A model generated the notes under the pieces. It was not told where the DNA came from and made no database searches. It saw nothing but the letters and a program-made list of their open reading frames with translations. Positions 33,561 through 42,820 of a DNA stretch of 49,743 nucleotides are shown here, in pieces. Position 1 is the stretch's first letter. Each line of letters starts with the position of its first letter. This stretch comes from a virus. The translations under genes were made by a program, and so were the position numbers. The stretch lies in the IMG/VR virus record IMGVR_UViG_3300050121_000303, positions 1 through 49,743 of that record; one strand, written 5' to 3'.

Positions 33561-34187
33561 ATGGAATATTGGCTATCATACAACAATATGGCAGAGAGCC
33601 TCCAATTGCCGATTGCGCCGTCCAGTGATCAGATAGTGCGAGGCAACAACAACACGACGGTTAATATTACGGCCGCTGGAGAATTGGGGTTAATAGGCAA
33701 GTCAAAACTTGCAACTATCGCACTTGATTCATTCTTTCCAGCGCAAGAATATGACTTTTGCCAATACACTGGATTCCCTGCACCATATGATTGTGTGAAA
33801 ATGATTGAAAGGTGGCGGCAAAGTGGTCAACCGATACGTTTAATTATTACCGAAACAGATATTAATATGGCCGCGTCGATTGAAAGTTTTTCCTACGGCG
33901 AGCAGGACGGCACTGGAGATGTTTACTTCACGTTAGAGCTCAAGGAATATAGATTTATAACAGTTCCTATCGTGGCAACAACAGCAGTTGCAACAGCCAG
34001 CACGTCAGCTATAACAAGGCAGACTAAACCGGTACCAACAACCTATACCGTCAAAAAGGGCGATACGCTCTATGCAATAGCGAAAAAGCTGACCGGCAAC
34101 GGCTCAAATTACACAACTATTGCCACTAAAAACGGCATCAAAAATCCTAACCTTATTTCAGTCGGTCAAAAGTTGGTGATATCGTGA
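33561..34187 (+). CDS. LysM-containing tail protein (XkdP-like)
   Basis: A 208-aa protein with an XkdP-type N-terminal domain (about residues 1-135) and a C-terminal LysM repeat (about 160-207; YTVKKGDTLYAIAKKL, NPNLISVGQKLVIS). It connects the tube end to the baseplate hub and may touch peptidoglycan on infection. ATG after GAGGAGG; stop overlaps the next gene's GTG. Confidence 0.9.
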   Translation: MEYWLSYNNMAESLQLPIAPSSDQIVRGNNNTTVNITAAGELGLIGKSKLATIALDSFFPAQEYDFCQYTGFPAPYDCVKMIERWRQSGQPIRLIITETDINMAASIESFSYGEQDGTGDVYFTLELKEYRFITVPIVATTAVATASTSAITRQTKPVPTTYTVKKGDTLYAIAKKLTGNGSNYTTIATKNGIKNPNLISVGQKLVIS

Positions 34188-35257
34188 ATCTATTATTGAT
34201 GGACAAAGACATTACCCAACTCGTGACGCAGATCATCTGGAGCGGCGACTATCAGCAGGCAGCTCGCACATTAGCGTTTAATATTGCCGTGTCACCAACG
34301 GACTATTACCTTCCGACATTGGGCATGTCAATGGGGAACATGGTAAAACTATTTAAAGATGACGGGGATGAACTGTTTAGAGGGTATCTGTTCTCCAGGG
34401 ACAAATCAAACTCCAGCAATGAGATGACTGTCACGGCTTATGACGGTCTTATTTATTTGACGAAAAGCAAGGGAACCTACAACTTTAAGAATATGACCGC
34501 CGAGGCCATAACCAGTAAAGTGGCGGCTGACTTTAGAATATCCGTTGGCGAGATCGCCACAACGGGAATCTCACAAAGTTTTATTGCAGACGGACAAACC
34601 ATTTATGACATCATCATTCAAGCGTATTCGGGCGCATCAGTTCAAAACGGAAAAGTCTATATGCCACTGATGGATGCAGGGTTGCTGAATATTATTGAAA
34701 AAGGCAGCCTCGTGGCTGATTACGAGTTATCTGATGATACGAATATAATCGATAGCCAATATACAGAAAGTATTGAGAATGTGATTGACCGGGTAAAAAT
34801 ATATGATGATAAAGAAAATCAAGTAGGAATGGTTGAAAATGCTGACTGGGTGAAAAGTTATGGAATATTGCAGGAAATATACAAGGCTCAAACTGGAATA
34901 GACCCGAATACAGCCGCGAAAAGTATGCTAAAAAATATTGAACGTACGTCTACTATAACTGCACTTGGCAATGTGTGTTGTGTTACTGGTATGGCAATAT
35001 TTGTTAATGAGCCTTTTACAGGGCTGTCTGGCTTGTTTTACATTAACACCGACCAGCACACCTGGCAAAACGGGGAATACACCATGCAACTCACAATTGA
35101 TTTACAAGATGTTATGGACTGGAAAACCAAAAAATTATTTACCGAAACGGCAAAGGCAAATAAGAGGGCAAGTGCAAAGAGTAAAAAGAGTTCAAAGAAG
35201 AGTAGTAGTGGCACCAGTCTGTTGGCGCTTCTTGAGGCAGGTGGTTATACGCAATGA
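34184..35257 (+). CDS. Baseplate hub protein (XkdQ-like)
   Basis: A 357-aa hub component in the XkdQ position, with LFKDDGDELFRGYLFSRDKS near the N-terminus and a Lys/Ser-rich C-terminal tail (KRASAKSKKSSKKSSSG). The fold is that of gpD/gp27-like hub proteins that surround the spike. GTG start with four-base overlap at both ends, so the baseplate genes are translated together. Confidence 0.85.
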   Translation: MNLLLMDKDITQLVTQIIWSGDYQQAARTLAFNIAVSPTDYYLPTLGMSMGNMVKLFKDDGDELFRGYLFSRDKSNSSNEMTVTAYDGLIYLTKSKGTYNFKNMTAEAITSKVAADFRISVGEIATTGISQSFIADGQTIYDIIIQAYSGASVQNGKVYMPLMDAGLLNIIEKGSLVADYELSDDTNIIDSQYTESIENVIDRVKIYDDKENQVGMVENADWVKSYGILQEIYKAQTGIDPNTAAKSMLKNIERTSTITALGNVCCVTGMAIFVNEPFTGLSGLFYINTDQHTWQNGEYTMQLTIDLQDVMDWKTKKLFTETAKANKRASAKSKKSSKKSSSGTSLLALLEAGGYTQ

Positions 35258-35664
35258 GAGTAGACAACCCATATTCTGATATGTGCAAGGTAATGCAACG
35301 TCAGGGTGCAAAGGACAATCCACCCTCAATACAGATTGCGTCAGTCGTTGCACCACCTCCAAACCTGGTTATAAAAATCGGCGAGTTACAGGTAGATAAG
35401 AACAATATTTATATTGCTGATTACCTGCTGGCAGATTATCAGCGAGAAATTTCGATCCCTGAATCAGTAGCAACCGGCACTATGAACAACACCATTGTGG
35501 CCGACCATGGGGCTCATACACACACCATTAAAACGGTGGGAATTGCAGACGTAACAGTAAGATCTAAAGATACCTTGCTGGTCGGGGATTATTTAGCAGT
35601 TATGCCTACTCTTGGCGGCCAAACTTATATAATTCTAGCAAAGTTGGTGAGACTGGATGGCTGA
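35254..35664 (+). CDS. DUF2577 baseplate protein (XkdR-like)
   Basis: A 136-aa protein with an OB-like beta-rich fold (SVVAPPPNLVIKIGELQVDK, LLVGDYLAVMPTLGGQTYIILAKLVRL) characteristic of DUF2577, the XkdR-type hub or spike component. It overlaps XkdQ-like and XkdS-like genes. Confidence 0.85.
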   Translation: MRVDNPYSDMCKVMQRQGAKDNPPSIQIASVVAPPPNLVIKIGELQVDKNNIYIADYLLADYQREISIPESVATGTMNNTIVADHGAHTHTIKTVGIADVTVRSKDTLLVGDYLAVMPTLGGQTYIILAKLVRLDG

Positions 35665-36085
35665 TAGTTTATTTCCCTTCATTGACGCGACCGTAGCCGA
35701 TATAGCAACATCAACGGCGGCCACAATTCCACAGGAATATGACTGGGATTTTACCGCAAATGAATTTAAGCTGATGAATGGCAAGACAACTATTGCCACA
35801 GGTATTGATGCCCTTAAAATATGGATACTCAAAGCGCTTGCAACCCAGCGGTACATTTATCCGGCCTATACCTGGAATTATGGGCAGGAATTTGACGATC
35901 TTATTGGGCAGAACCCCAGCAAGGCAGTAATGCAGAGTGAAACTGAACGTTCCTTAAAAGAGACACTATTAGTCAACCCTCACATTACGGGCGTAAAGGA
36001 CGTTTCAATCACTATCGATGGCAGTAAATTAAGCGTTGACTTTACGGCGGTTACAGACCAGGGGGAGGCGGTTTTGAGTGTATAG
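35657..36085 (+). CDS. DUF2634 baseplate protein (XkdS-like)
   Basis: A 142-aa gp25-like/DUF2634 protein: EYDWDFTANEFKLMNGKT, a central IWILKALATQRYIYPAY and YGQEFDDLIGQ, typical of the wedge component with a lysozyme-like gp25 fold. Essential for sheath assembly in related systems. ATG at 35657. Confidence 0.88.
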   Translation: MADSLFPFIDATVADIATSTAATIPQEYDWDFTANEFKLMNGKTTIATGIDALKIWILKALATQRYIYPAYTWNYGQEFDDLIGQNPSKAVMQSETERSLKETLLVNPHITGVKDVSITIDGSKLSVDFTAVTDQGEAVLSV

Positions 36086-37172
36086 TGAAGATGAACTAGA
36101 TATATTAAATAGAATGATTGGCAATGTGCCTTCTGATGTTGATGCTTCGGAAGGCACATTTGTTTATGATGCCTTATCTCCCACAGCTTCGGAGATAGTG
36201 CAGCAGGAAATAAACCTTGACCAGGTGCTACTCCGCGTCTTTGCAACGACAGCCGCGGCAAATGGCTATTCCACCGAACTTGAAAATAGAACCACTGAAT
36301 TGGGGATAACCAGAAAATCTGGTACACATGCAACCGCAACAGTGCAGATAACTGGCACGGATGGAACATATACCGATGTGACTGTTCAGACGGTGGCAGG
36401 ATTGCAGTACACCATTGATAGTATAAACATATCCAGCGGAACAGGAACAGCCACAGCAATAGCGGCAGCCATTGGCACAGCCTACAATGTGGTGAGTGGT
36501 ACAATCACCGACTTTGCAGCACAAATATCTGGCCTCACTGGTGTAACAAATACTACAGCAGTAACAGGCGGTTCAGATGTTGAAACAGATGCAGATTTAC
36601 TTACAAGATACCTTACCAAAGTTCAGAGTTCAGGCAAGTCGGGTAACAAAGCAGATTATGAAAATTGGGCACTAGGAGTTGCCGGAGTGGGAGCTGTTCA
36701 GGTGATGCCACTTTGGAACGGAAACGGCACTGTCAAAGTGGTGCTTCTCGGAACGGATAAAACACCAGCTGGAGATGGTATTGTGACTACCGCCCAGAGT
36801 TTAATTTGTCCGGGGCAAAGTCCGACTGGTGGTGGATTGGCTCCTATTGGCGCAACTGTGACAGTTTGTGCTGCTACAGCAGTACCGATTAACGTATCAG
36901 CTACATTGGCCATGACGGGAACGCAGACAGCAACTGAAATACAGTCAGCATTTCAAGCAGCACTGGTTGCATATTTAGCTTCTCGGGCGTTTATCCCCGA
37001 TCCGGCGAATTCATCTCAAAATATATCGATCAAATTAGCACAGATCGGTGCTTTGCTGCTCAATCAGGCCGGTGTATCAGATTATAGCAATCTTAAAATT
37101 AACGGTGGAACATCTAACGTTGCGATTGCGATAGACCAGGTGCCAATAGTAGGAACGGTGGCGTTATCATGA
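36078..37172 (+). CDS. Baseplate J-like wedge protein (XkdT-like)
   Basis: A 364-aa baseplate J protein. Features are the N-terminal helical LNRMIGNVPSDVDASEGTF, the GITRKSGTHATATVQITG strand, TDADLLTRYL, and the GVGAVQVMPLWNGNGTVKV block. It builds the baseplate arms that trigger sheath contraction. GTG start overlapping the previous gene. Confidence 0.92.
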   Translation: MYSEDELDILNRMIGNVPSDVDASEGTFVYDALSPTASEIVQQEINLDQVLLRVFATTAAANGYSTELENRTTELGITRKSGTHATATVQITGTDGTYTDVTVQTVAGLQYTIDSINISSGTGTATAIAAAIGTAYNVVSGTITDFAAQISGLTGVTNTTAVTGGSDVETDADLLTRYLTKVQSSGKSGNKADYENWALGVAGVGAVQVMPLWNGNGTVKVVLLGTDKTPAGDGIVTTAQSLICPGQSPTGGGLAPIGATVTVCAATAVPINVSATLAMTGTQTATEIQSAFQAALVAYLASRAFIPDPANSSQNISIKLAQIGALLLNQAGVSDYSNLKINGGTSNVAIAIDQVPIVGTVALS

Positions 37173-37726
37173 GTGGAGCAGATACTTTAAAAACTTATGT
37201 TCCAGACTTTATAACACAGAGCAAAACATTCCAAGCCGTCTATAATTCGCAAGGGCCTGAGTTAGACAATCTTCAATCTATTGCAACTGATATTGTTAAT
37301 CAGTGCTTTGTTGGAACGGCTACTTGGGGACTGGATATATGGGAAAACACACTCGGAATACCAACCGTGCCCGGTAAACCGTATGACCAACGCAAAAGTC
37401 TAATTATATCAAAGCTTCGCGGCGTTGGCACAGTAAATGCTGCTTTAATTCAAAGCATATCCGATTCCTATTCTGATGGAAATGTCAGTGTAGCAGTAGA
37501 CACAACCAATTATACGGTCACAGTCACATTCAATGACATTCGAGGCATTCCCCAAAATGTTGACGATATACAGACAGTTCTTGCAAGTGTGCTACCTGCA
37601 CACCTATCATTGACATTTAAGTTTACCTATACCTTAGTAGGTGATCTGATAAATTGGAATACAAAGATCAGTGCTCTAATATCGGCCCGTGTGACAGTTG
37701 GACAACTGATGACTTGGCAGGCATAG
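37169..37726 (+). CDS. XkdU/DUF2313-like baseplate protein
   Basis: A 185-aa wedge-tip protein in the XkdU (YmfQ, gpI-like) position, with YDQRKSLIISKLRGVGTVNAALIQSI and VDDIQTVLASVLPAHL. Its C-terminus ends in VTVGQLMTW, a motif repeated twice in the fibre protein at 38080, which may mark an attachment interface. Confidence 0.85.
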   Translation: MSGADTLKTYVPDFITQSKTFQAVYNSQGPELDNLQSIATDIVNQCFVGTATWGLDIWENTLGIPTVPGKPYDQRKSLIISKLRGVGTVNAALIQSISDSYSDGNVSVAVDTTNYTVTVTFNDIRGIPQNVDDIQTVLASVLPAHLSLTFKFTYTLVGDLINWNTKISALISARVTVGQLMTWQA

Positions 37727-37737
37727 GAGGTATACTT

Positions 37738-38064
37738 GTGGATTTAACTATTTTTACGGGTGATAGCAAAAGCCTGTTAGTAACTGTTACTGACGGCAAT
37801 AGTAATCCTGTAGATTTGACAGGGGCGCAAAGCATAGTATGGGCGTTAATTCAAAATGATGAAATCATATTAAAAAAGACATTGAGTACAGGTATCAGCA
37901 TAACCAGCGCCACAACAGGACAATGCATAGTTGCAATTTCAGCATCTGACACAATCGCATTGACGCCCGGCACATATTCGCATGAATGTCGTGTGGTAAC
38001 ATCAAGCGGCCAATCGGGCATTGTGTTTACAGGAACATTAAGCGTAAATAAAGCGCATGTTTAG
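37738..38064 (+). CDS. BppU-like N-terminal domain protein
   Basis: A 108-aa beta-sandwich protein; GTG at 37738, six bases after AGGAGGT. The pattern (IFTGDSKSLLVTVTDGNSNP, ISASDTIALTPGTYSHECRV) resembles the N-terminal domain of phage baseplate upper proteins, which anchors receptor-binding parts. It lies between the wedge and fibre genes, consistent with a connector. Confidence 0.75.
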   Translation: MDLTIFTGDSKSLLVTVTDGNSNPVDLTGAQSIVWALIQNDEIILKKTLSTGISITSATTGQCIVAISASDTIALTPGTYSHECRVVTSSGQSGIVFTGTLSVNKAHV

Positions 38065-38079
38065 AAGTGAGGTAAGATA

Positions 38080-39489
38080 ATGGCTACAACGGTTGGCAAT
38101 CTATCTGCATGGGGTATTACAGTTGAAACTCTAATTCAAGATAGTGTTACCGTTGGTCAATTACCCACTTGGTCACCGGGGGTGACATTGGGTGGTAATA
38201 TCATTGCTACCGGAACCATAAGCGGCATGCTAGACAAGAATGTTGCCATTGGAGGCACAGTGTCAACGGCAGGCAATATCACTGGAGGTATTTATAAGAC
38301 CCTCTCTATAAGCGGCACCATTGCAGTCACAGCGAGCATAAACAGTAGCCTATATGAGCAGATGATTCTGTCCGGCACTGTTGCAGCTTTGGCAAGCCTT
38401 ACAGGTCAAGCTAATAAAAAAGTTTCACTATATGGGGCAATCGCTTCTACAGCAAATATAACCAGTAAATTAAATGCGTTTGTTCCTATTGCTAGCAACA
38501 TCACAGCAGCATCTTACATTAATGGCTACATTGATAAAAAAGTCGCGTTGATGGGTGCGATTCAGGCAACAGCAATACTTACAGGCGGTCTTAATGCACA
38601 AGATATTCTTTCCGGCACGGTTACAGCAACCGGCGGCATAAACAGTTATCTTGATGTATTGATGCCCTTGGCAGGTACGACAAAGCCAACAATCGAAAAC
38701 CTGATAGATTGGGGTATCACGGTCGGCACAGTAATATTCGACAACATTACTGTTGATGAATTGCCAACATGGGTTCCACCTGGAACACTGGCGTGCTGTA
38801 CTATTCACGCGCAAGGTATTATCACTGGTGGCATAAGCATGCCAATGCCTATCAGTGGAACAATAGTTGCTGTAGGCGCAGCAAATGGCATATTAGATAC
38901 ACTATTTATTTTAGGCGGCACCATTTTCGCGATCAGTAACGCAGTTGCGAACTTGGGCATTCAAGTTCCCCTAGCAACCGGCACTGTTGCAGCTCTGGCA
39001 AACCTTACAGGTCAAGTCAAAAAAACAGTTTCGCTGAACGGCACAATCGTTACTACAGGTAGGTTAACCGGATATCTTGATAAAAGATTAAAACTTAATG
39101 GTGTAATCGCTACTACAGCAACCATGACCGGCGAACTATTGCCCAATATATATGGGACACAGGTGTTAGGTATTTTAGCGGAAGATAAACTCTCGGGTGC
39201 CTTTATACCAGAGGTAAAGACCGCCGGAGAGTTTTCTTTAGAAAACATGGCAGGAATTTTGACAGCATCACCACCTGTTGCTGCTGTATTAGGGATGTCA
39301 GCAACCGGAACGTTAAATCAAGATCAAGTGACCGTTATATTGGGACTACCTAAAATACAAATTCAACTTCTATCAAGTACCAATATTCAATGTGCACTTG
39401 CAAATCAAACTATAAATGCAGTTATTGTCGGAAGTCAAGCTGTCTTTGGGGGACTTGACACCGTAATTATGGAAGGAGTATTAAAATGA
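38080..39489 (+). CDS. Repeat-rich tail fibre or baseplate appendage protein
   Basis: A 469-aa protein composed mainly of imperfect repeats of about 22-24 residues (patterns such as ISGTIAVTASINSSL, LSGTVAALASLTGQ and LNGVIATTATMTGEL), suggesting a beta-solenoid. Two copies of a W-G-I-T-V...TVGQLPTW/TVDELPTW module lie near residues 6-31 and 206-231 and divide it into two halves. No receptor-binding domain is identified. ATG after GAGGTAAG; it overlaps the next gene. Confidence 0.7.
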   Translation: MATTVGNLSAWGITVETLIQDSVTVGQLPTWSPGVTLGGNIIATGTISGMLDKNVAIGGTVSTAGNITGGIYKTLSISGTIAVTASINSSLYEQMILSGTVAALASLTGQANKKVSLYGAIASTANITSKLNAFVPIASNITAASYINGYIDKKVALMGAIQATAILTGGLNAQDILSGTVTATGGINSYLDVLMPLAGTTKPTIENLIDWGITVGTVIFDNITVDELPTWVPPGTLACCTIHAQGIITGGISMPMPISGTIVAVGAANGILDTLFILGGTIFAISNAVANLGIQVPLATGTVAALANLTGQVKKTVSLNGTIVTTGRLTGYLDKRLKLNGVIATTATMTGELLPNIYGTQVLGILAEDKLSGAFIPEVKTAGEFSLENMAGILTASPPVAAVLGMSATGTLNQDQVTVILGLPKIQIQLLSSTNIQCALANQTINAVIVGSQAVFGGLDTVIMEGVLK

Positions 39490-39890
39490 GTTGTTATACT
39501 ACGTTTTTAGACAACAAATTACTTGATGATTGGATTGGGGCTTCGGCATATTCAGTTCCGGCAACACTTTATATAGGATTATCAACTACAACACCAACGC
39601 AAGCCGGAACTTCTTTTACGGAACCGTCAGGGAATGGCTATGCTCGTGTCGCAGTAACAAATAACCTTACGAACTGGCCGGCAGCAGCAAGCGGAGCCAA
39701 AAGCAATGCAATACAAATAAACTTTCCGCAGGCAACGGGGAGTTGGGGAGCTACAACTTATTTCGGCATATTCGATGCTACAACAGGTGGAAATCTACTG
39801 GCATTCGCAGTGTTGGCCCAGTCGCAAACGATTGTAAATGGCGATACTCCATATTTCCCAGCAGGTTCTCTCGCGTTAAGCCTACAGTAA
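39486..39890 (+). CDS. Tail fibre-associated protein
   Basis: A 134-aa protein (LYIGLSTTTPTQAGTSFTEPSG, VNGDTPYFPAGSLALSL) of a type common in phage tail-fibre regions, with a small beta-sandwich look. Start ATG with four-base overlap after GGAAGGAG. Probably a fibre-associated structural protein. Confidence 0.75.
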   Translation: MSCYTTFLDNKLLDDWIGASAYSVPATLYIGLSTTTPTQAGTSFTEPSGNGYARVAVTNNLTNWPAAASGAKSNAIQINFPQATGSWGATTYFGIFDATTGGNLLAFAVLAQSQTIVNGDTPYFPAGSLALSLQ

Positions 39891-39903
39891 AGGAGGATAA
39901 TGT

Positions 39904-41745
39904 ATGTCCACATCTTCAACCAATTATAAATTTTTTGAATATCAGACAACCGACACAGCTGACCTAACACAGATCAACCCAAATTTTACTGCAATTGACG
40001 GTAGTCTCGGTCTTATTCCATATGCACTAGATACAGGCGCTGTCAATGCATATGTGGTAACTCTTACGCCTGCACCGACAGTACTAACAGATGGCATAGC
40101 AATGGCAGTCAAAATCGGCACTACAAGCACCGGAGCGTCAACGATTAACGCAAATGGTCTTGGGGCAAAACCCATTGTTGATTCGCTCGGCAATGCGATT
40201 GCCGGGGGGGCGTTGCTATCAGGAAGCACATACACATTCCGATACAGTTCTTCATTGGCAAAATGGGTTTTGCAGGGAACTATTCAAATCTCAAAATCCG
40301 TCCCCACAATGGACGGATCCGCAGCAGCAGGTTCAACTACGCTGGCGGCAGATGCGGGTCATGTTCATCCGGTGGATACGAGCCGGGCTACAGCCGCGCA
40401 AGGAACATTAGCGACTAACGCTTTACCGGCAGTCTCCTACACCGCCGCTGATGTATTGACAAAGATAAAAACTGTTGCTGGGACTGGTAGTGGTTTAGAT
40501 GCAGATAAATTAGACGGTCTAGATTCTACTGCCTTTGCTACAAATGCACAAGGAACACTAGCAGCAAACGCACTACCTTCTGCAAGTTATACTGCGGCTG
40601 ATGTTTTAGGGAAAATAAAGTCAGTAGACGGAGCAGGCAGCGGGCTAGATGCTGATTTGTTAGATGGACTTGCATCTACAGCTTACGCTACGGCAGCACA
40701 AGGAACACTGGCAGCAAATGCTGCTCCGGCAAGTGACCTTGCTGCGCATAAGGCTGATATTGCGTATCAAACCGCAGGGGGGACAGCCACAGCAATAACA
40801 TTAACTATTGGCGAGACACTTTCTGACGGGCTACCCGTTAATTTTAAGTGCGCTTCCAATAATTCGGCAGCGGCAACAACAATAAATAGTAAACCCTTGT
40901 ATAAACCAGGAGGTACATCAGCACCCAATCTTATAGCGGGAAAGTATTATACTGCAGTTTATAATTCGGCAGGTGCATGTTTTTTTCTCAAGGCTAGTGC
41001 AGAGGGAACTGCCGTTGCTGCAAATGTACTAGCAGGGACAACTTTCAGCAACGACAGTGATACCGGACTGGCGGGAGCCATGACCAATCAGGGGGTGGTG
41101 ACGATTACCCCAGGTGCAGTTAATCAATCCATAAGCAATTTCTATGCAAGTGGTTCAAAGGTTAGCGGAGATGCCAATTTGGTTGCGGCTAATATTCCAA
41201 TCGGTGTAAGTATCTTTGGTGTGGCAGGTAGTAGAAGTAATGTTAAAAGTCTGCAAAGGGGAACTGCAACTTTTGGATCATCTGCGACCACAGTAACAGC
41301 AACAATTTCTGCTGTTGATTTAACAAAAGCAATTGTAAGAATCTCAGGAATATGGACAAATAATAGTGGCTCAACTTCATATAGTGCTGGGAAAAGTTTG
41401 GCTAAGGTGGTATTAACTAATGCAACTACTGTAACTATAACCATAGGTGTTGCTAGTGCCTATGCGCCCACTGTTCAATGGGAAGTTGTAGAATTTAACA
41501 ATGTTAAAAGCTTACAATCAGGAACGCTTGCCATAAGTGCTTATGGGTTGGAAGGCATGAGTTTAGTAATATCAAGCGTGACGGCAAATAAAGTAATGGC
41601 CTTTGCATCTGGAAGCAGTACAGATGATACGACCGTCTTTTCAAAAATAAGAGATTTATCTTGCGCTGTAGTTGACTCAACACATATTACAATAACCACC
41701 CCTGTTGCTGAAAGCGTTAATTGGCAAGTTATTGAATTTAATTAA
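39904..41745 (+). CDS. Large tail fibre protein
   Basis: A 613-aa fibre. The N-terminus (KFFEYQTTDTADLTQINPNF) attaches to the baseplate. The middle (about residues 160-285) has repeats of the form AQGTLA.NALP.SYTAADVL.KIK and SGLDAD.LDGL. The C-terminal half is Ser/Thr-rich with two related FGSS/SLQSGT...VEFN domains (about residues 440-525 and 526-613). It probably forms a trimeric receptor-contact fibre. ATG after AAAGGAGG. Confidence 0.85.
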   Translation: MSTSSTNYKFFEYQTTDTADLTQINPNFTAIDGSLGLIPYALDTGAVNAYVVTLTPAPTVLTDGIAMAVKIGTTSTGASTINANGLGAKPIVDSLGNAIAGGALLSGSTYTFRYSSSLAKWVLQGTIQISKSVPTMDGSAAAGSTTLAADAGHVHPVDTSRATAAQGTLATNALPAVSYTAADVLTKIKTVAGTGSGLDADKLDGLDSTAFATNAQGTLAANALPSASYTAADVLGKIKSVDGAGSGLDADLLDGLASTAYATAAQGTLAANAAPASDLAAHKADIAYQTAGGTATAITLTIGETLSDGLPVNFKCASNNSAAATTINSKPLYKPGGTSAPNLIAGKYYTAVYNSAGACFFLKASAEGTAVAANVLAGTTFSNDSDTGLAGAMTNQGVVTITPGAVNQSISNFYASGSKVSGDANLVAANIPIGVSIFGVAGSRSNVKSLQRGTATFGSSATTVTATISAVDLTKAIVRISGIWTNNSGSTSYSAGKSLAKVVLTNATTVTITIGVASAYAPTVQWEVVEFNNVKSLQSGTLAISAYGLEGMSLVISSVTANKVMAFASGSSTDDTTVFSKIRDLSCAVVDSTHITITTPVAESVNWQVIEFN

Positions 41746-41759
41746 AAGGAGGAATATAA

Positions 41760-42002
41760 ATGTATTTTTATGCTCAATTAAATGATAACAATATTTGTAT
41801 TGGAGTATCTCAACTGTCTGGAGAGATTATAGACCCCAAAATGATAGCCATCGAATCTGTAGATACAGATAAGATATGGCGTAAATATGAGAATGGTACT
41901 TGGTCAACGGATAAGTACGAACCTACCAGTACAGCCCCCATTGATGAATTTACAGCGCTACAAGACACAGTAAACCAGCTTGTATTGAATGCTTTAGCAT
42001 AA
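41760..42002 (+). CDS. Small tail protein (fibre-linked)
   Basis: An 80-aa protein beginning FYAQLNDNNICIGVSQLSGE, a type often found after fibre genes in Firmicutes phages, sometimes as the N-terminal part of XkdW-like proteins. ATG after AAAAGGAGG. Exact role unknown; possibly fibre assembly. Confidence 0.65.
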   Translation: MYFYAQLNDNNICIGVSQLSGEIIDPKMIAIESVDTDKIWRKYENGTWSTDKYEPTSTAPIDEFTALQDTVNQLVLNALA

Positions 42003-42016
42003 GGGAGGAATAACTT

Positions 42017-42145
42017 ATGTATGAGACTTTATATGATCTTTGGACAAACAGAGCCATAAATGGAATGACAGAAGCAATGCTCGACAAGGCAATAACAAAA
42101 ACTTGGATTACAACAGATCAAAAGACTACGATTATGGCACAGTAA
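42017..42145 (+). CDS. XkdX-family protein
   Basis: A 42-aa protein (YETLYDLWTNRAINGMTEAM, then AITKTWITTDQKTTIM) matching the short XkdX family placed after fibre genes in PBSX-type phages. ATG after GGGAGGAA. Function unknown. Confidence 0.7.
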   Translation: MYETLYDLWTNRAINGMTEAMLDKAITKTWITTDQKTTIMAQ

Positions 42146-42284
42146 GACTAATTATGCGTCATAACTAGACGGGACTATCAAGTCAAGTTATACGCATAAA
42201 ACAGCTGTTTTTGTCAAGTAAAGAACCCAGTTGTGAAAAATCAATAAAATAGGCAATATGGTTGTAATGTAAATTCAGGTACCA

Positions 42285-42312
42285 GAGCCGCTCCGATTCG
42301 GGGGCGGCTTTT
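42285..42312 (+). terminator. Terminator ending the tail operon
   Basis: A stem AGCCGC/GCGGCT, with a loop TCCGATTCGGGG that can itself pair internally, followed by TTTTACTTT. It separates the tail genes from the following receptor and DGR module. The rest of the 42146-42334 gap shows no gene and no clear promoter. Confidence 0.7.
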
Positions 42313-42334
42313 ACTTTGGGAAGGAGTGAGATAT

Positions 42335-42820
42335 TTGAGTAACAATAATACTAAATTGACGCCGTACGGAACCTTATATTATGTGGACTCTGCCGGCAGT
42401 CTGGCGGTGCCAACCACTAATTATGTCTTAAAAAACAATTTGTTAGTCCCGACTCCGGTAGATGCAAATGGCAATCCGCTTGTCACGGTAGCTAGCAGAA
42501 GCACTACCGATATAACATTCCACGATGCAGCGGTGGCCCCGGTAGATGGCGCCGTCTTTGATGTGGGCGGCAACAAAACCCTAACCATAGAAATATCTGG
42601 CACGTCCACCAGTAGGACAATTGCTTTTATTGGTCGTGGCCCGAGCGGAGAAGATCGCTATATCGCGGGCGTGAAGTTATCTGACCTTTCAGTCGCGACA
42701 GGGTCAACCGGCGCTGGTGAGCTGTGGCAGTTCGATATAACTGGCTTAACATCTGTCCTGATGAAAGTGCCTGCCGTCGCCGGCGGCAACGTGACCGTAA
42801 AAGGAAGGGCGGTGGCATAG
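42335..42820 (+). CDS. Tail appendage protein upstream of the DGR target
   Basis: A 161-aa beta-rich protein (YGTLYYVDSAGSLAVPTTNY, VGGNKTLTIEISGTSTSRTI, GELWQFDITGLTSVLMKV), reading as one jelly-roll or Ig-like domain. It probably links the target protein to the baseplate. TTG at 42335 lies eight bases after AAGGAG; a GTG at 42326 overlaps that site. Its stop overlaps the next start (TAGTG). Confidence 0.65.
   Translation: MSNNNTKLTPYGTLYYVDSAGSLAVPTTNYVLKNNLLVPTPVDANGNPLVTVASRSTTDITFHDAAVAPVDGAVFDVGGNKTLTIEISGTSTSRTIAFIGRGPSGEDRYIAGVKLSDLSVATGSTGAGELWQFDITGLTSVLMKVPAVAGGNVTVKGRAVA

Noticed and set aside
39904-41745. The large fibre as a DGR target
   Set aside because: Its C-terminus (VEFN-type repeats) lacks the GG.W and NNAPS blocks and an NNY-codon cluster.
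42548-42560. GCGCCGTC match to the VR, as a template repeat
   Set aside because: Only eight bases match; the surrounding sequence is ordinary coding sequence and unrelated.
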